Assembly: GCA_030532895.1 (NCBI GenBank)
Contig: JAUNKF010000033.1
Coordinates: forward strand, 1-37,216
Source of the DNA: Lautropia sp.
GTDB taxonomy: Bacteria > Pseudomonadota > Gammaproteobacteria > Burkholderiales > Burkholderiaceae_E
Length of the DNA stretch: 37,216 nt
Direction of reading: 5' to 3'
A model generated the notes under the pieces. The model did no database searches. It was not told the origin of the DNA and saw nothing but the letters and a program-made list of their open reading frames with translations. This document shows, in pieces, positions 18,372-25,452 of the stretch. The position numbers were made by a program, and so were the translations under genes. Each line of letters opens with the position of its first letter. The first letter of the stretch is position 1.

Positions 18372-18450
18372 GCTGGCTGGACAGGCAGGGATGGGTCGCC
18401 ACGCAAAGCATCTTTTTTGAAGGTGCAGCGCGTGAGGCCGATACCGGCCA

Positions 18451-18559
18451 CCGCATCAGCGACCTTGTGCGTGACGCACGGTTCCTGGGGATACGCGACG
18501 GTGTGGCAGCAGGCCGGTCGCGCACATCACGAACCCCGTTGCGCCCGTCGCTGATGCGG
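18451..18559 (+). ncRNA. Structured RNA module 3 with paired ends
   Basis: About 109 nt closed by a perfect 13-bp helix: CCGCATCAGCGAC (18451-18463) with GTCGCTGATGCGG (18547-18559). Inside: hairpin GTGCG-TGA-CGCAC (18467-18479), then GGTTC (18480-18484) pairing with GAACC (18531-18535), nested around CGCGAC/GTCGCG (18494-18499 and 18517-18522). The long perfect closing helix cannot be explained by any gene, and frames here are not protein-like. It is the third such module between the sigma-54 promoter and slipin, comparable in place to the second Y RNA (YrlB) of other rtc operons. No tRNA-like arms are visible in this one. Confidence 0.62.
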
Positions 18560-18796
18560 GTCTAGACCAGATCATCGAGAGCGTGTGATGCAAGGAGGCG
18601 TTTCTGAAAGTGCCTCTCTGGATGTGTTGTGTGCGCCTCGCAGATCAGGGGCGTTGAGATGCTTGCGAAGGCATCAAGCCTTGGCTGTGCGTGGCGTCTT
18701 GTCTGCCCGCTATTTGGGGGCTGTACGGGGACGAATTCATGCATGACACACGCCAAACCCGAGGCATGGAAAACTGTTGAGATCAAGGAATACACG
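18560..18796 (+). other. Leader between RNA module 3 and slipin
   Basis: 237 bases with the palindrome GGTCTAGACC (18558-18567), small hairpins GATGC/GCATC (18658-18675) and AAGGC/GCCTT (18668-18682), and AAGGA (18785-18789), the ribosome site for slipin. An upstream in-frame ATG exists at 18629 but has no site. Confidence 0.45.
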
Positions 18797-19135
18797 ATGA
18801 AAACCTACGGCTGGAAAAGCATTCAAGTCAGCAAGCATGAGCGCGCACTGCTGGTGCGAAATGGCGACCTGGAGCGTCTGCTGCCGGCTGGCCGGCATCG
18901 GGTGACGGCTTGGGGGGATGAGTTGAGCGTGCTTCGCCTGTCTGGGGTTGAATCCGCTTTTGATCATCCGTTGGCCGAGCAGGTTCTGGATGCCGTGGCC
19001 AATGATGCCTCGGGCATGGCGGGCTGGTCGCAGCATCTGTTCGCGGTGAAGCTGGCGGATGATGAGGTGGGCCTGGTGATTGAAGATGCTTTGCTGACGG
19101 CCATCTTGCCGCCGGGCACGCGCCGGCTTTTCTGA
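18797..19135 (+). CDS. Slipin (SPFH/stomatin-like), N-terminal part before a frameshift
   Basis: ATG 18797 has AAGGA 7 bases upstream. The 112-aa frame contains two copies of a recurring slipin pre-domain module: ALLVRNGDLERLLPAGRHRV near residue 18 and GLVIEDALLTAILPPGTRRLF near residue 92. It ends at TGA 19133 in CTTTTCTGAAG. Slipping back one base at TTTTC, or one missing T, joins it to the frame LKAPRPLKVERLS and the SPFH domain downstream, giving a 389-aa protein of normal slipin size. Slipins are membrane-associated scaffold proteins that accompany rtcB in several rtc operons (known context). The break is either a real mutation, a sequencing error or a programmed frameshift. Confidence 0.8.
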   Translation: MKTYGWKSIQVSKHERALLVRNGDLERLLPAGRHRVTAWGDELSVLRLSGVESAFDHPLAEQVLDAVANDASGMAGWSQHLFAVKLADDEVGLVIEDALLTAILPPGTRRLF

Positions 19136-19155
19136 AGGCGCCGCGGCCGCTCAAG

Positions 19156-19965
19156 GTGGAACGCTTGTCGCTCGCGGCCGGTGCGCAGATCGAGCCGGCG
19201 CTGGTGGCAAGGCTGCAAGCCTTGATGGCCCGTCAGCCGGCTGAGTTGGCATCTTCTGTCTTGTTGGCGCAGGTGCCTCAGCATCATGCGGGCCTGCTGT
19301 GGATCGACGGTGTGTTGCAACCGTTGCTGCCAACAGGCGTGCATGCCTTCTGGCGTCATGGTCGCGATGTGTCGGTGACGGTGGTGGATTTGCGCACGCA
19401 GACGCTGGAGGTGAGCGGACAGGAAATCCTGTCACGTGACAAGGTGAGTCTGCGCCTCAATCTTTCGGCCGGCTGGCGCTATCAGGATGTGACCCGTGCC
19501 TTCTCACAATGGCCGCAGCCGGCCGATCAGGTCTATCGTGAGCTGCAATTTGCGTTGCGCGCGGTGGTGGGCGGCCAGACGCTGGATGCGCTGCTGTCGG
19601 ACAAGTCGCAGATGGATATGGCGCTGATGGCGCAGGTGGCACCCCGGCTGGCCCAGCATGGCATTGTGCTCGAAAACGTCGGGGTGAAGGACATCATCCT
19701 GCCGGGTGAAATGCGCAGCTTGCTCGCCAAGGTGGTGGAGGCTGAAAAGTTTGCCCAGGCCAACCTGATCCGGCGCCGTGAAGAAACAGCGGCCACCCGT
19801 TCGCTGTTGAACACGGCCAAGGTGATGGAAGACAACCCGGTGGCGCTTCGGATGAAGGAGCTGGAAACGCTGGAGCGTGTGGCCGAGCGTATCGACCGCA
19901 TTTCGGTGGTGGGCGGGCTGGATCAGGTGTTGGATGGCCTGGTGAAGCTTCGGCCGGCAAGATGA
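19156..19965 (+). CDS. Slipin (SPFH/stomatin-like), main part after the frameshift
   Basis: 269 aa from the first ATG, but the reading probably continues from 19132 without its own start. A third module copy LLWIDGVLQPLLPTGVHAFW comes first, then the SPFH/band-7 domain: VDLRTQTLEVSGQEILSRDKVSLRLNLSAGWR, then DALLSDKSQMDMAL and VGVKDIILPGEMR, which are standard stomatin segments. A coiled-coil helix with AEKFAQANLIRRREETAATRS closes it. No ribosome site precedes 19156, supporting expression as one protein with the upstream part. It lies between the structured RNAs and rtcB, so it should be induced with RNA repair. The membrane role is inferred from the family. Confidence 0.85.
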   Translation: MERLSLAAGAQIEPALVARLQALMARQPAELASSVLLAQVPQHHAGLLWIDGVLQPLLPTGVHAFWRHGRDVSVTVVDLRTQTLEVSGQEILSRDKVSLRLNLSAGWRYQDVTRAFSQWPQPADQVYRELQFALRAVVGGQTLDALLSDKSQMDMALMAQVAPRLAQHGIVLENVGVKDIILPGEMRSLLAKVVEAEKFAQANLIRRREETAATRSLLNTAKVMEDNPVALRMKELETLERVAERIDRISVVGGLDQVLDGLVKLRPAR

Positions 19966-19985
19966 GGTGTGGCGAAGAGTACAGG

Positions 19986-20112
19986 GGGAGGCAGGGCGGA
20001 GCGTCTGGGTGAAGAGCCTACCAACGTAAGAGGCTACGCTCGTTTCGTGGACGCCTTGGGTAAGACCAGAAGGCAGGCTTGGCCCCGACGTGCCTTGCTC
20101 GCCCTGAGTCCC
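19986..20112 (+). ncRNA. Structured RNA module 4, between slipin and rtcB
   Basis: About 127 nt in a 262-base gap. Ends pair as GGGA (19986-19989) with TCCC (20109-20112), a 2x2 internal loop, CAGGGCG (19992-19998) with CGCCCTG (20100-20106), a bulged G, then AGC with GCT. Inside are TCTGG/CCAGA (20004-20008 and 20066-20070), an AGCCT/AGGCT hairpin (20015-20035) and a perfect AAGGCA/TGCCTT hairpin (20070-20096; one base is shared with CCAGA). The general form is like the three upstream modules. No open frame with a ribosome site is present. The support is weaker than for modules 2 and 3 because the closing helix is interrupted. Confidence 0.5.
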
Positions 20113-20187
20113 TCGATTGCCTGCTCGCGCCACTCGGTGATGATGGCCCTGTGCTTCAGCCCACAATCTGAACAATAAGGAAAATCC

Positions 20188-20214
20188 GCCTTGGGGGCGA
20201 ATACCAAGGCTTTT
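20188..20214 (+). terminator. Terminator-like hairpin just before rtcB (possible attenuator)
   Basis: GCCTTGG (20188-20194) and CCAAGGC (20204-20210) form a perfect 7-bp stem followed at once by TTTT. It ends 13 bases before the rtcB ATG, so partial termination here would end the RNA module 4 transcript and limit rtcB expression. Confidence 0.6.
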
Positions 20215-20227
20215 CAGGAAAAATGAT

Positions 20228-21448
20228 ATGGATACGTATGATGTGATCAGTCAGCCGGACGCCGTGCCGGTAAAAATGTGGACGAAGGGCGTGCCGGTGG
20301 AGGATGAAGCCCGCAAGCAACTGGAAAACGTGGCCCGTCTGCCAATCGTGTTCAAGCATGTGGCGGCCATGCCAGATGTGCATTACGGTATCGGCGCAAC
20401 CGTGGGGTCGGTGATTCCCACCTTCAAGGCCATCATTCCGGCCGCGGTGGGGGTGGATATCGGCTGCGGTATGATCGCCTGCAAGACGACGTTGCGTGCG
20501 CAGGATCTGCCAGACAACCTCGGGCCGTTGCGTGCCGAGATCGAGAAGGCCGTGCCGCACGGGTTGTCGCCCCGTCGTTGGGGGCGAGACAAAGGCTCGT
20601 GGGAAACCCCGCCGGCTGAAACCGATGCCGCCTGGTCGGGCCTGGTGGATGAGTTCAAGCAGATTTGCGACAAATACCCGCGCCTGGAAAAAACCAACAA
20701 CTACACGCAGTTGGGTACGCTGGGTACGGGCAATCATTTCATCGAGATCTGTCTGGATCAGGATGCGGTGGTGTGGATCATGCTGCACAGCGGTTCACGC
20801 GGGGTGGGTAATGCCATCGGTACGCACTTCATCGAGCTGGCCAAAAAGGATGCCGAGCAGCATCAGCGAAACCTGCCGGATAGGGATCTGGCCTATTTTG
20901 AAGAGGGTAGCCGCTACTTTGGTGATTATGTGCAGGCCGTGGGCTGGGCGCAGCGTTTTGCCCGTGCCAACCGCGAGGTGATGATGCAGCGGGTGATCAG
21001 CGCGATGCGACGGATCATCACGAAGCCTTTTGAAACGCATCTGGAAGCTGTCAACTGTCACCACAACTATGTGCAGCAGGAGCGGCATTTTGGTGAGGAC
21101 GTGTTCGTGACCCGAAAGGGCGCCGTGTCGGCCCGAGAAGGTGAGTTGGGCATCATCCCCGGCAGCATGGGCGCGCGCAGTTACATCGTGCGCGGTAAAG
21201 GCAACCCGGAGAGCTTCATGAGTTGCAGCCACGGTGCCGGCCGACGGATGAGCCGCAGCCAGGCCAAGAAGCGCTTCACGGTGGCTGACCAGATCAAGGC
21301 CACCGAAGGGGTGGAGTGCCGAAAGGATGCCGATGTGATCGACGAGATCCCGATGGCCTACAAGGACATCGACGCCGTGATGGCCGCCCAGCGCGATCTG
21401 GTGGATGTGGTTTACACGTTGAAGCAGGTGGTGTGTGTGAAGGGGTGA
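20228..21448 (+). CDS. rtcB: RNA-splicing ligase RtcB
   Basis: A 406-aa protein (E. coli RtcB has 408). VGVDIGCGM (D77, C80) and HSGSRGVGN supply manganese ligands, NCHHNYV further histidines, and SCSHGAGRRMSRSQA contains the histidine that takes GMP. RtcB joins RNA 2',3'-cyclic or 3'-phosphate ends to 5'-hydroxyl ends using GTP. It repairs tRNA and rRNA cleaved by ribotoxins. AGGA lies about 10 bases before ATG 20228. It is the enzyme of the sigma-54/RtcR-controlled unit, downstream of slipin and the structured RNAs. Neither rtcA (cyclase) nor archease is in the window. Intact. Confidence 0.97.
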   Translation: MDTYDVISQPDAVPVKMWTKGVPVEDEARKQLENVARLPIVFKHVAAMPDVHYGIGATVGSVIPTFKAIIPAAVGVDIGCGMIACKTTLRAQDLPDNLGPLRAEIEKAVPHGLSPRRWGRDKGSWETPPAETDAAWSGLVDEFKQICDKYPRLEKTNNYTQLGTLGTGNHFIEICLDQDAVVWIMLHSGSRGVGNAIGTHFIELAKKDAEQHQRNLPDRDLAYFEEGSRYFGDYVQAVGWAQRFARANREVMMQRVISAMRRIITKPFETHLEAVNCHHNYVQQERHFGEDVFVTRKGAVSAREGELGIIPGSMGARSYIVRGKGNPESFMSCSHGAGRRMSRSQAKKRFTVADQIKATEGVECRKDADVIDEIPMAYKDIDAVMAAQRDLVDVVYTLKQVVCVKG

Positions 21449-21477
21449 GCTTGGTCTGGCATCTGGTCGGGTGCCTG

Positions 21478-21504
21478 GTATTACCGTATCATTATCGGTA
21501 ATAC
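21478..21504. promoter_or_regulatory. Operator-like perfect inverted repeat upstream of vapB
   Basis: GTATTACCG (21478-21486) and CGGTAATAC (21496-21504) form a perfect 9-bp repeat around an AT-rich 9-base centre, 55 bases before the antitoxin ATG. This is the layout expected for a VapB/VapBC autorepression site. There is no T-run, so a terminator for rtcB is less likely. Confidence 0.7.
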
Positions 21505-21558
21505 TGATGCGGGCAGGTGCCGCATGTTGGCGCACCTCCACGATTGGATGAACACCCC

Positions 21559-21819
21559 ATGCAAACCACGCTCACTCGTAAAGGCCAAGTCACCATTCCG
21601 CAACATATTCGCCTGGCGTTGGGGCTGCTGCCAGGGGCCAAGGTGGAGTTTTCTGTCCGGGAGGACGGAGACGTGGTGTTGCGGAAAGTGGCCGCTGAGG
21701 AAAATTCAGACACCCCATTGGCGTCTGATCGTTTTGAGGCGGTTCGAGGAAAGGCCGATATCAAGTGGCGCACCGATGCCCTGATGGCGCTGCTACGTGG
21801 AGAGGCGGATGCTGGTTGA
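21559..21819 (+). CDS. vapB: AbrB/VapB-type antitoxin
   Basis: 86 aa from ATG 21559; the in-frame upstream extension to 21517 is not needed. The N-terminus MQTTLTRKGQVTIPQHIRLALGLLPGAKVEF is a textbook swapped-hairpin AbrB/MazE DNA-binding domain. The C-terminal 40 residues (FEAVRGKADIKWRTDALMALLRGE) form the toxin-binding tail. It overlaps the PIN toxin gene by 11 bases. It should repress its own promoter through the palindrome at 21478-21504. The pair lies between rtcB and the MoxR gene on the same strand. Confidence 0.9.
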   Translation: MQTTLTRKGQVTIPQHIRLALGLLPGAKVEFSVREDGDVVLRKVAAEENSDTPLASDRFEAVRGKADIKWRTDALMALLRGEADAG

Positions 21820-22225
21820 TACCAACGTCCTGATTGATGTGCTTGAGAATGACCCGGTCTGGGCGGATTGGTCGATCCGGCAATTGGGTCATCAGTCCCG
21901 CGTGCATCAGCTCTGCATCAACCCGGTGATTTATGCCGAGCTGTCATTGACCTTTTCGAGCGTTGAAGCGCTGGATCAGGTGCTTGAGCAGATGCAGTTG
22001 GAGATGCGCCAGATTTCCAGGGATGCCTTGTTTCTGGCGGGCAAGGCTTTCGTTCAGTGTCGTCGCCAAGGTGGCACACGAAACAACGTTTTGGCGGATT
22101 TCTTCATCGGCGCACAGGCTGCGGTGGAAGGCCGGCCGATTCTCACGCGCGATGCGCGGCGTTATCGTGCGTATTTTCCAACCGTCAGACTGGTGACGCC
22201 CGAGTCCGGCCGAGCGGCACCCTGA
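21809..22225 (+). CDS. vapC: VapC-type PIN-domain ribonuclease toxin
   Basis: 138 aa from ATG 21809; GGAGAGG lies just upstream inside the antitoxin gene. The PIN-domain acidic residues are visible: LVDTNVLIDVLE (first Asp), INPVIYAELSL (Glu), NNVLADFFIGAQA (Asp) and LTRDARRYRAYFP (last Asp/Arg box). VapC toxins cut specific tRNAs or rRNA, and the antitoxin blocks them. Since rtcB repairs just such breaks, its place beside the rtc genes is notable, but a random insertion is equally possible. Intact. Confidence 0.9.
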   Translation: MLVDTNVLIDVLENDPVWADWSIRQLGHQSRVHQLCINPVIYAELSLTFSSVEALDQVLEQMQLEMRQISRDALFLAGKAFVQCRRQGGTRNNVLADFFIGAQAAVEGRPILTRDARRYRAYFPTVRLVTPESGRAAP

Positions 22226-22250
22226 ACCTCTGTTGCAAAAAAAACACAGC

Positions 22251-23315
22251 ATGCAAGCCACCATCTCCCTCACGCCCTCCCAACTTGCCGAGTTTCTTCT
22301 CAACGTTGCCACCGTGCGTCCCGTGTTCATCTGGGGGCCGCCGGGTATTGGCAAGTCGGCCTTGGTCACGCAGTTTGCCGAGAGCGTGGGGCTGCCCTGC
22401 GTGTCGCTGCTGGGCAGCCAGCTCGCACCGGAAGACCTGATGGGCGTGCCGCAAATCCGCGATGGCATCACGCGCTTCTGCCCGCCAGCCCTGATCGCCC
22501 GTGAGGCGCCTTATTGCCTGTTTCTGGATGAGCTGAATGCCTGCTCGCAAGATGTGCAGAAGGCTTTTTACAGCCTGATCCACGACCGGCGGGTGGGGGA
22601 GTACGAGCTGCCAGAAGGCTCCATCGTGATCGGCGCGGGCAACCGGGCGCAGGATTCGGCCATCGTCAAGCCGATGTCCTCGGCGCTGATGAACCGCATG
22701 GTGCACGTGCATCTGCGCGTGTCGGCGAGTGAATGGTTGCAGTGGGCCACCTCGGCCGGTCTGCATCCGCTCGTCATCGATTATCTGACGCAGCGTCCCG
22801 ACCACCTCTGGAGCCAGCCGCCACGGCATGAAGAGCCGTTTTCCACGCCGCGTGCCTGGCACATGTTGAGCGATGCGTTGCACGGCTTTGGTGAAGACTT
22901 GTCGCCCGTGATGATGGAGGCGCTTGCAAGCGGTTGCCTCACACCACAGCATGCGGCGCAGTTTCGGGCCTTTGGCAAGCTCGCGGGTGATCGACACCGG
23001 CTCGATGCCATCATCAAGGGGGATGCCCGCTGGCCGCATGAGCCGGCTGATCGGGATCTGCTGTATTTTCTGGTGCAGGCGTTCCGGGCGCGATTGCTGA
23101 AGGTGCTTCCCCATGAGAAGAATCTGGTCAGCAGCGAGGAGCAGGCTTTCGTTCATCGCAGCAAGGCGATGTTGAAGGAGATTGCCCAGATCAGCCTGGA
23201 GATGGCGCAGATCGTGGTGGCCGATGAAGGTGGCGAGGTGTTGCCGGCCTGGTACATGGTGGAGGTTGTGCGAGACCTGCCGCGCTTGGTCGAGAAAAAA
23301 ACCGAGGTGAAGTGA
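22251..23315 (+). CDS. MoxR-type AAA+ ATPase
   Basis: 354 aa from ATG 22251 (a TTG at 22233 is in frame but less likely). Walker A is GPPGIGKS (residues 29-36); Walker B is YCLFLDELNACSQ; the sensor-like IVIGAGNRAQD and SSALMNRMVHVHL follow. A helical lid with IVVADEGGEVLPAWY closes the protein. MoxR ATPases act as chaperones for partner proteins with VWA domains. The next gene is such a partner, with stop and start overlapping by one base (TGATG at 23313-23317), so the two are translationally coupled. It could be cotranscribed with rtcB, but the vapBC pair lies between. Confidence 0.93.
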   Translation: MQATISLTPSQLAEFLLNVATVRPVFIWGPPGIGKSALVTQFAESVGLPCVSLLGSQLAPEDLMGVPQIRDGITRFCPPALIAREAPYCLFLDELNACSQDVQKAFYSLIHDRRVGEYELPEGSIVIGAGNRAQDSAIVKPMSSALMNRMVHVHLRVSASEWLQWATSAGLHPLVIDYLTQRPDHLWSQPPRHEEPFSTPRAWHMLSDALHGFGEDLSPVMMEALASGCLTPQHAAQFRAFGKLAGDRHRLDAIIKGDARWPHEPADRDLLYFLVQAFRARLLKVLPHEKNLVSSEEQAFVHRSKAMLKEIAQISLEMAQIVVADEGGEVLPAWYMVEVVRDLPRLVEKKTEVK

Positions 23316-25195
23316 TGAGCCGGGGCAGCAGCAAGGCCAAGGCTTCCAACCCGGCATCTCAGCAGCATCATGAAGGGCGGCTGCTACTGATGGCGCATCC
23401 GGTTTTCCAGCCCTTGGATCGTCGGGTGAACTGGATTCGCAGCACGGCGGTATACCGGGCTGGTTTTCCGTGGCCGTCGGACGATTGGCCTGCCGATGCC
23501 TGGCTGTGGTTGTCACGTGACGAATACCTGCATGCACACCCGAAACGCCTGGCCGAACCGAGCGCCTGGGCGTACGTGATGGCGCGGGGGCTGCTTTGCC
23601 ACGCGTTGGAACTCTGGCAGGCGGATCGCGGCAACTGGGCCGCCTGGAGCGCGGCCTGCGATGTGGTCACAGCGCGCTTTCTGCACAGCATCAAGTTTCA
23701 TCGTGGCCCATCCGGCATGCGTCTGCCAGAAGATTTGCCGGCCTGGGATGAAGAGCGCTGGTATCGAAAATTTTGTGAGGACGGCATCCCTGCCTGGGCG
23801 GCGGCGTTGTCGCTCGCCGGCCCTGGTCGCAGCACGATGCAACCACCGGCAGAATGGGACAGGATTCCGTCCGATCAGTATCGGCAGACATGGGCCGAAG
23901 CCTTTGCCGGGGGCATTGCCGAATCCGTCAAGCAGGCGGTGGAGGTGGTGGCGGGTTTGCGCACGTCTTTAGGGGGCGAACTGGATGCTTCATCTCAGGC
24001 GGGCCAGGCAGGAGGGCGCAACGTACTGCGAGCCGTTACCCGGCAAGCACGAGACTGGTTCATCAGCAGTTTCCCCTTGTTGGGCGCAATGGTCGCCTCT
24101 TTCGAGCTGGTGGAAAACGCCGAGTTGTGCCGAAGAGAAGAGATCCTCGTGGCGGCCGTCGATGAAAGTCTGCGCACCATTTACCTGAACCCGGCCGCAG
24201 GGCTGAACGAGGAAGAAAGCCGCTTCGTCATCGCGCACGAGGTGCTGCATGTGGCGCTTAGGCACCTGCCGCGCCGCCAGGGGCGCGAGCCGTGGTTGTG
24301 GAATGTGGCTTGCGATTTCGTCATCAATGATTGGCTGATTCAGATGCAGGTGGGCACACCGCCGGCCTTGGGGCTACTTTTTGATGAGAGCCTGCGTGGC
24401 CTGTCGGCCGAAGAGGTTTATGATCGCATCGCGCGTGATCTTCGTCGGATGCGCAAACTGCGCACGCTGGCGGGCGGTCAGTGCGACATGCTGGAGCGCC
24501 GGCTTGGCACTGGGGGCGTGCCTTTCACCGATCTGGATGCTTTCTGCCGTGAGCAGCTGGGCAAGGGCTTGCTCCTGCATCAGCAGCAGGGGCGCGGGTT
24601 GTTGCCGGCCGGGCTGATCGAAGAGATCAACGCGCTGTTGCAGCCGCCCATTCCGTGGGAGGTGAAGCTCGCGCGCTGGTTCGATCATCATTTTCCGCCG
24701 TTGGAGACGCGGCGAACCTATACGCGGCTATCACGGCGCCAGTCGGCCACGCCTGACATTCCGCGCCCGCATCTGGGCGTGGATGAAAGCCGGCGTGAAG
24801 GGCGGACTTTTGGCGTGGTGCTTGATACCTCCGGCTCGATGTCGCGGCAGATGCTGGCTCGTGCGCTGGGCGCCATTGCGAGCTATGCCGAGGCGAAGGA
24901 AGTCTCGGCCGTGCGTGTGGTTTTTTGCGATGCGCGCGCGCATGATGCTGGCTACCTGGCGGCACAGGATATCGCGGGGCGGGTGCGTGTGCATGGGCGG
25001 GGTGGTACCGTGCTGCAACCGGGCATCGACTTGTTGCAGGGGGCGGTGGATTTCCCGCCGGATGGGCCAATCCTGATCATCACCGACGGTGCATGTGATG
25101 TGCTCCAGGTTCGTCGCAGTCATGCCTTCCTGATGCCGCCGGGGGCGCGCTTGCCTTTCTCGCCGCGAGGGGACGTGTTCCGCATGACGGATTAG
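23315..25195 (+). CDS. VWA-like protein with putative metallopeptidase domain (DUF2201-type)
   Basis: 626 aa from ATG 23315, overlapping the MoxR stop. After a 230-residue N-terminal helical region comes a putative zinc peptidase segment: EESRFVIAHEVLHVALRHL, with H308-E-x-x-H312. The C-terminal part is a VWA-like domain with the MIDAS motif DTSGSMS (from D504) and later ILIITDGACD. This domain order fits the DUF2201 family that travels with MoxR ATPases. It likely acts in a MoxR-driven complex on a protein or nucleic-acid substrate; the substrate is unknown. Location after rtcB suggests a stress-linked role, an inference only. Confidence 0.9.
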   Translation: MSRGSSKAKASNPASQQHHEGRLLLMAHPVFQPLDRRVNWIRSTAVYRAGFPWPSDDWPADAWLWLSRDEYLHAHPKRLAEPSAWAYVMARGLLCHALELWQADRGNWAAWSAACDVVTARFLHSIKFHRGPSGMRLPEDLPAWDEERWYRKFCEDGIPAWAAALSLAGPGRSTMQPPAEWDRIPSDQYRQTWAEAFAGGIAESVKQAVEVVAGLRTSLGGELDASSQAGQAGGRNVLRAVTRQARDWFISSFPLLGAMVASFELVENAELCRREEILVAAVDESLRTIYLNPAAGLNEEESRFVIAHEVLHVALRHLPRRQGREPWLWNVACDFVINDWLIQMQVGTPPALGLLFDESLRGLSAEEVYDRIARDLRRMRKLRTLAGGQCDMLERRLGTGGVPFTDLDAFCREQLGKGLLLHQQQGRGLLPAGLIEEINALLQPPIPWEVKLARWFDHHFPPLETRRTYTRLSRRQSATPDIPRPHLGVDESRREGRTFGVVLDTSGSMSRQMLARALGAIASYAEAKEVSAVRVVFCDARAHDAGYLAAQDIAGRVRVHGRGGTVLQPGIDLLQGAVDFPPDGPILIITDGACDVLQVRRSHAFLMPPGARLPFSPRGDVFRMTD

Positions 25196-25452
25196 CCGTG
25201 TCATGCCGATTCGTTGCCGGGAACGTTTCTCCATGCGTGCAGAAACACGCATGCATGGCCCGTTTGGTACCAATCTGTAGTGACTCAGGTGGAATAGCCT
25301 GCTTGCCGCGCAGCCGCTACATCATGCATCAACGCAGTAAGTCGTCGGGGCAATGAAAGCCGATGCTTTCCGGCGTTGGCAAGGGGGATCTGCGGAGGAT
25401 AGTACGGATGTCTTTAGAATCATGTTTTCCCTTCTCTTTCCAAGGATCGAAC
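25196..25452. other. Intergenic region with a perfect hairpin
   Basis: 257 bases. CATGCGTG (25232-25239) and CACGCATG (25246-25253) form a perfect 8-bp stem with a CAGAAA loop, 37 bases after the VWA gene; no T-run follows, so at best it is a weak terminator. AAGGA at 25442-25446 serves the next gene. No other gene seen. Confidence 0.5.

Noticed and set aside
18012-18554. 180-codon plus-strand frame across the RNA modules
   Set aside because: Product has no protein-like pattern, starts inside the closing helix of module 1, and lacks a ribosome site. The paired helices explain the sequence better.
22185-23537. 450-codon minus-strand frame opposite moxR
   Set aside because: Shadow frame; the plus strand carries clear Walker motifs.
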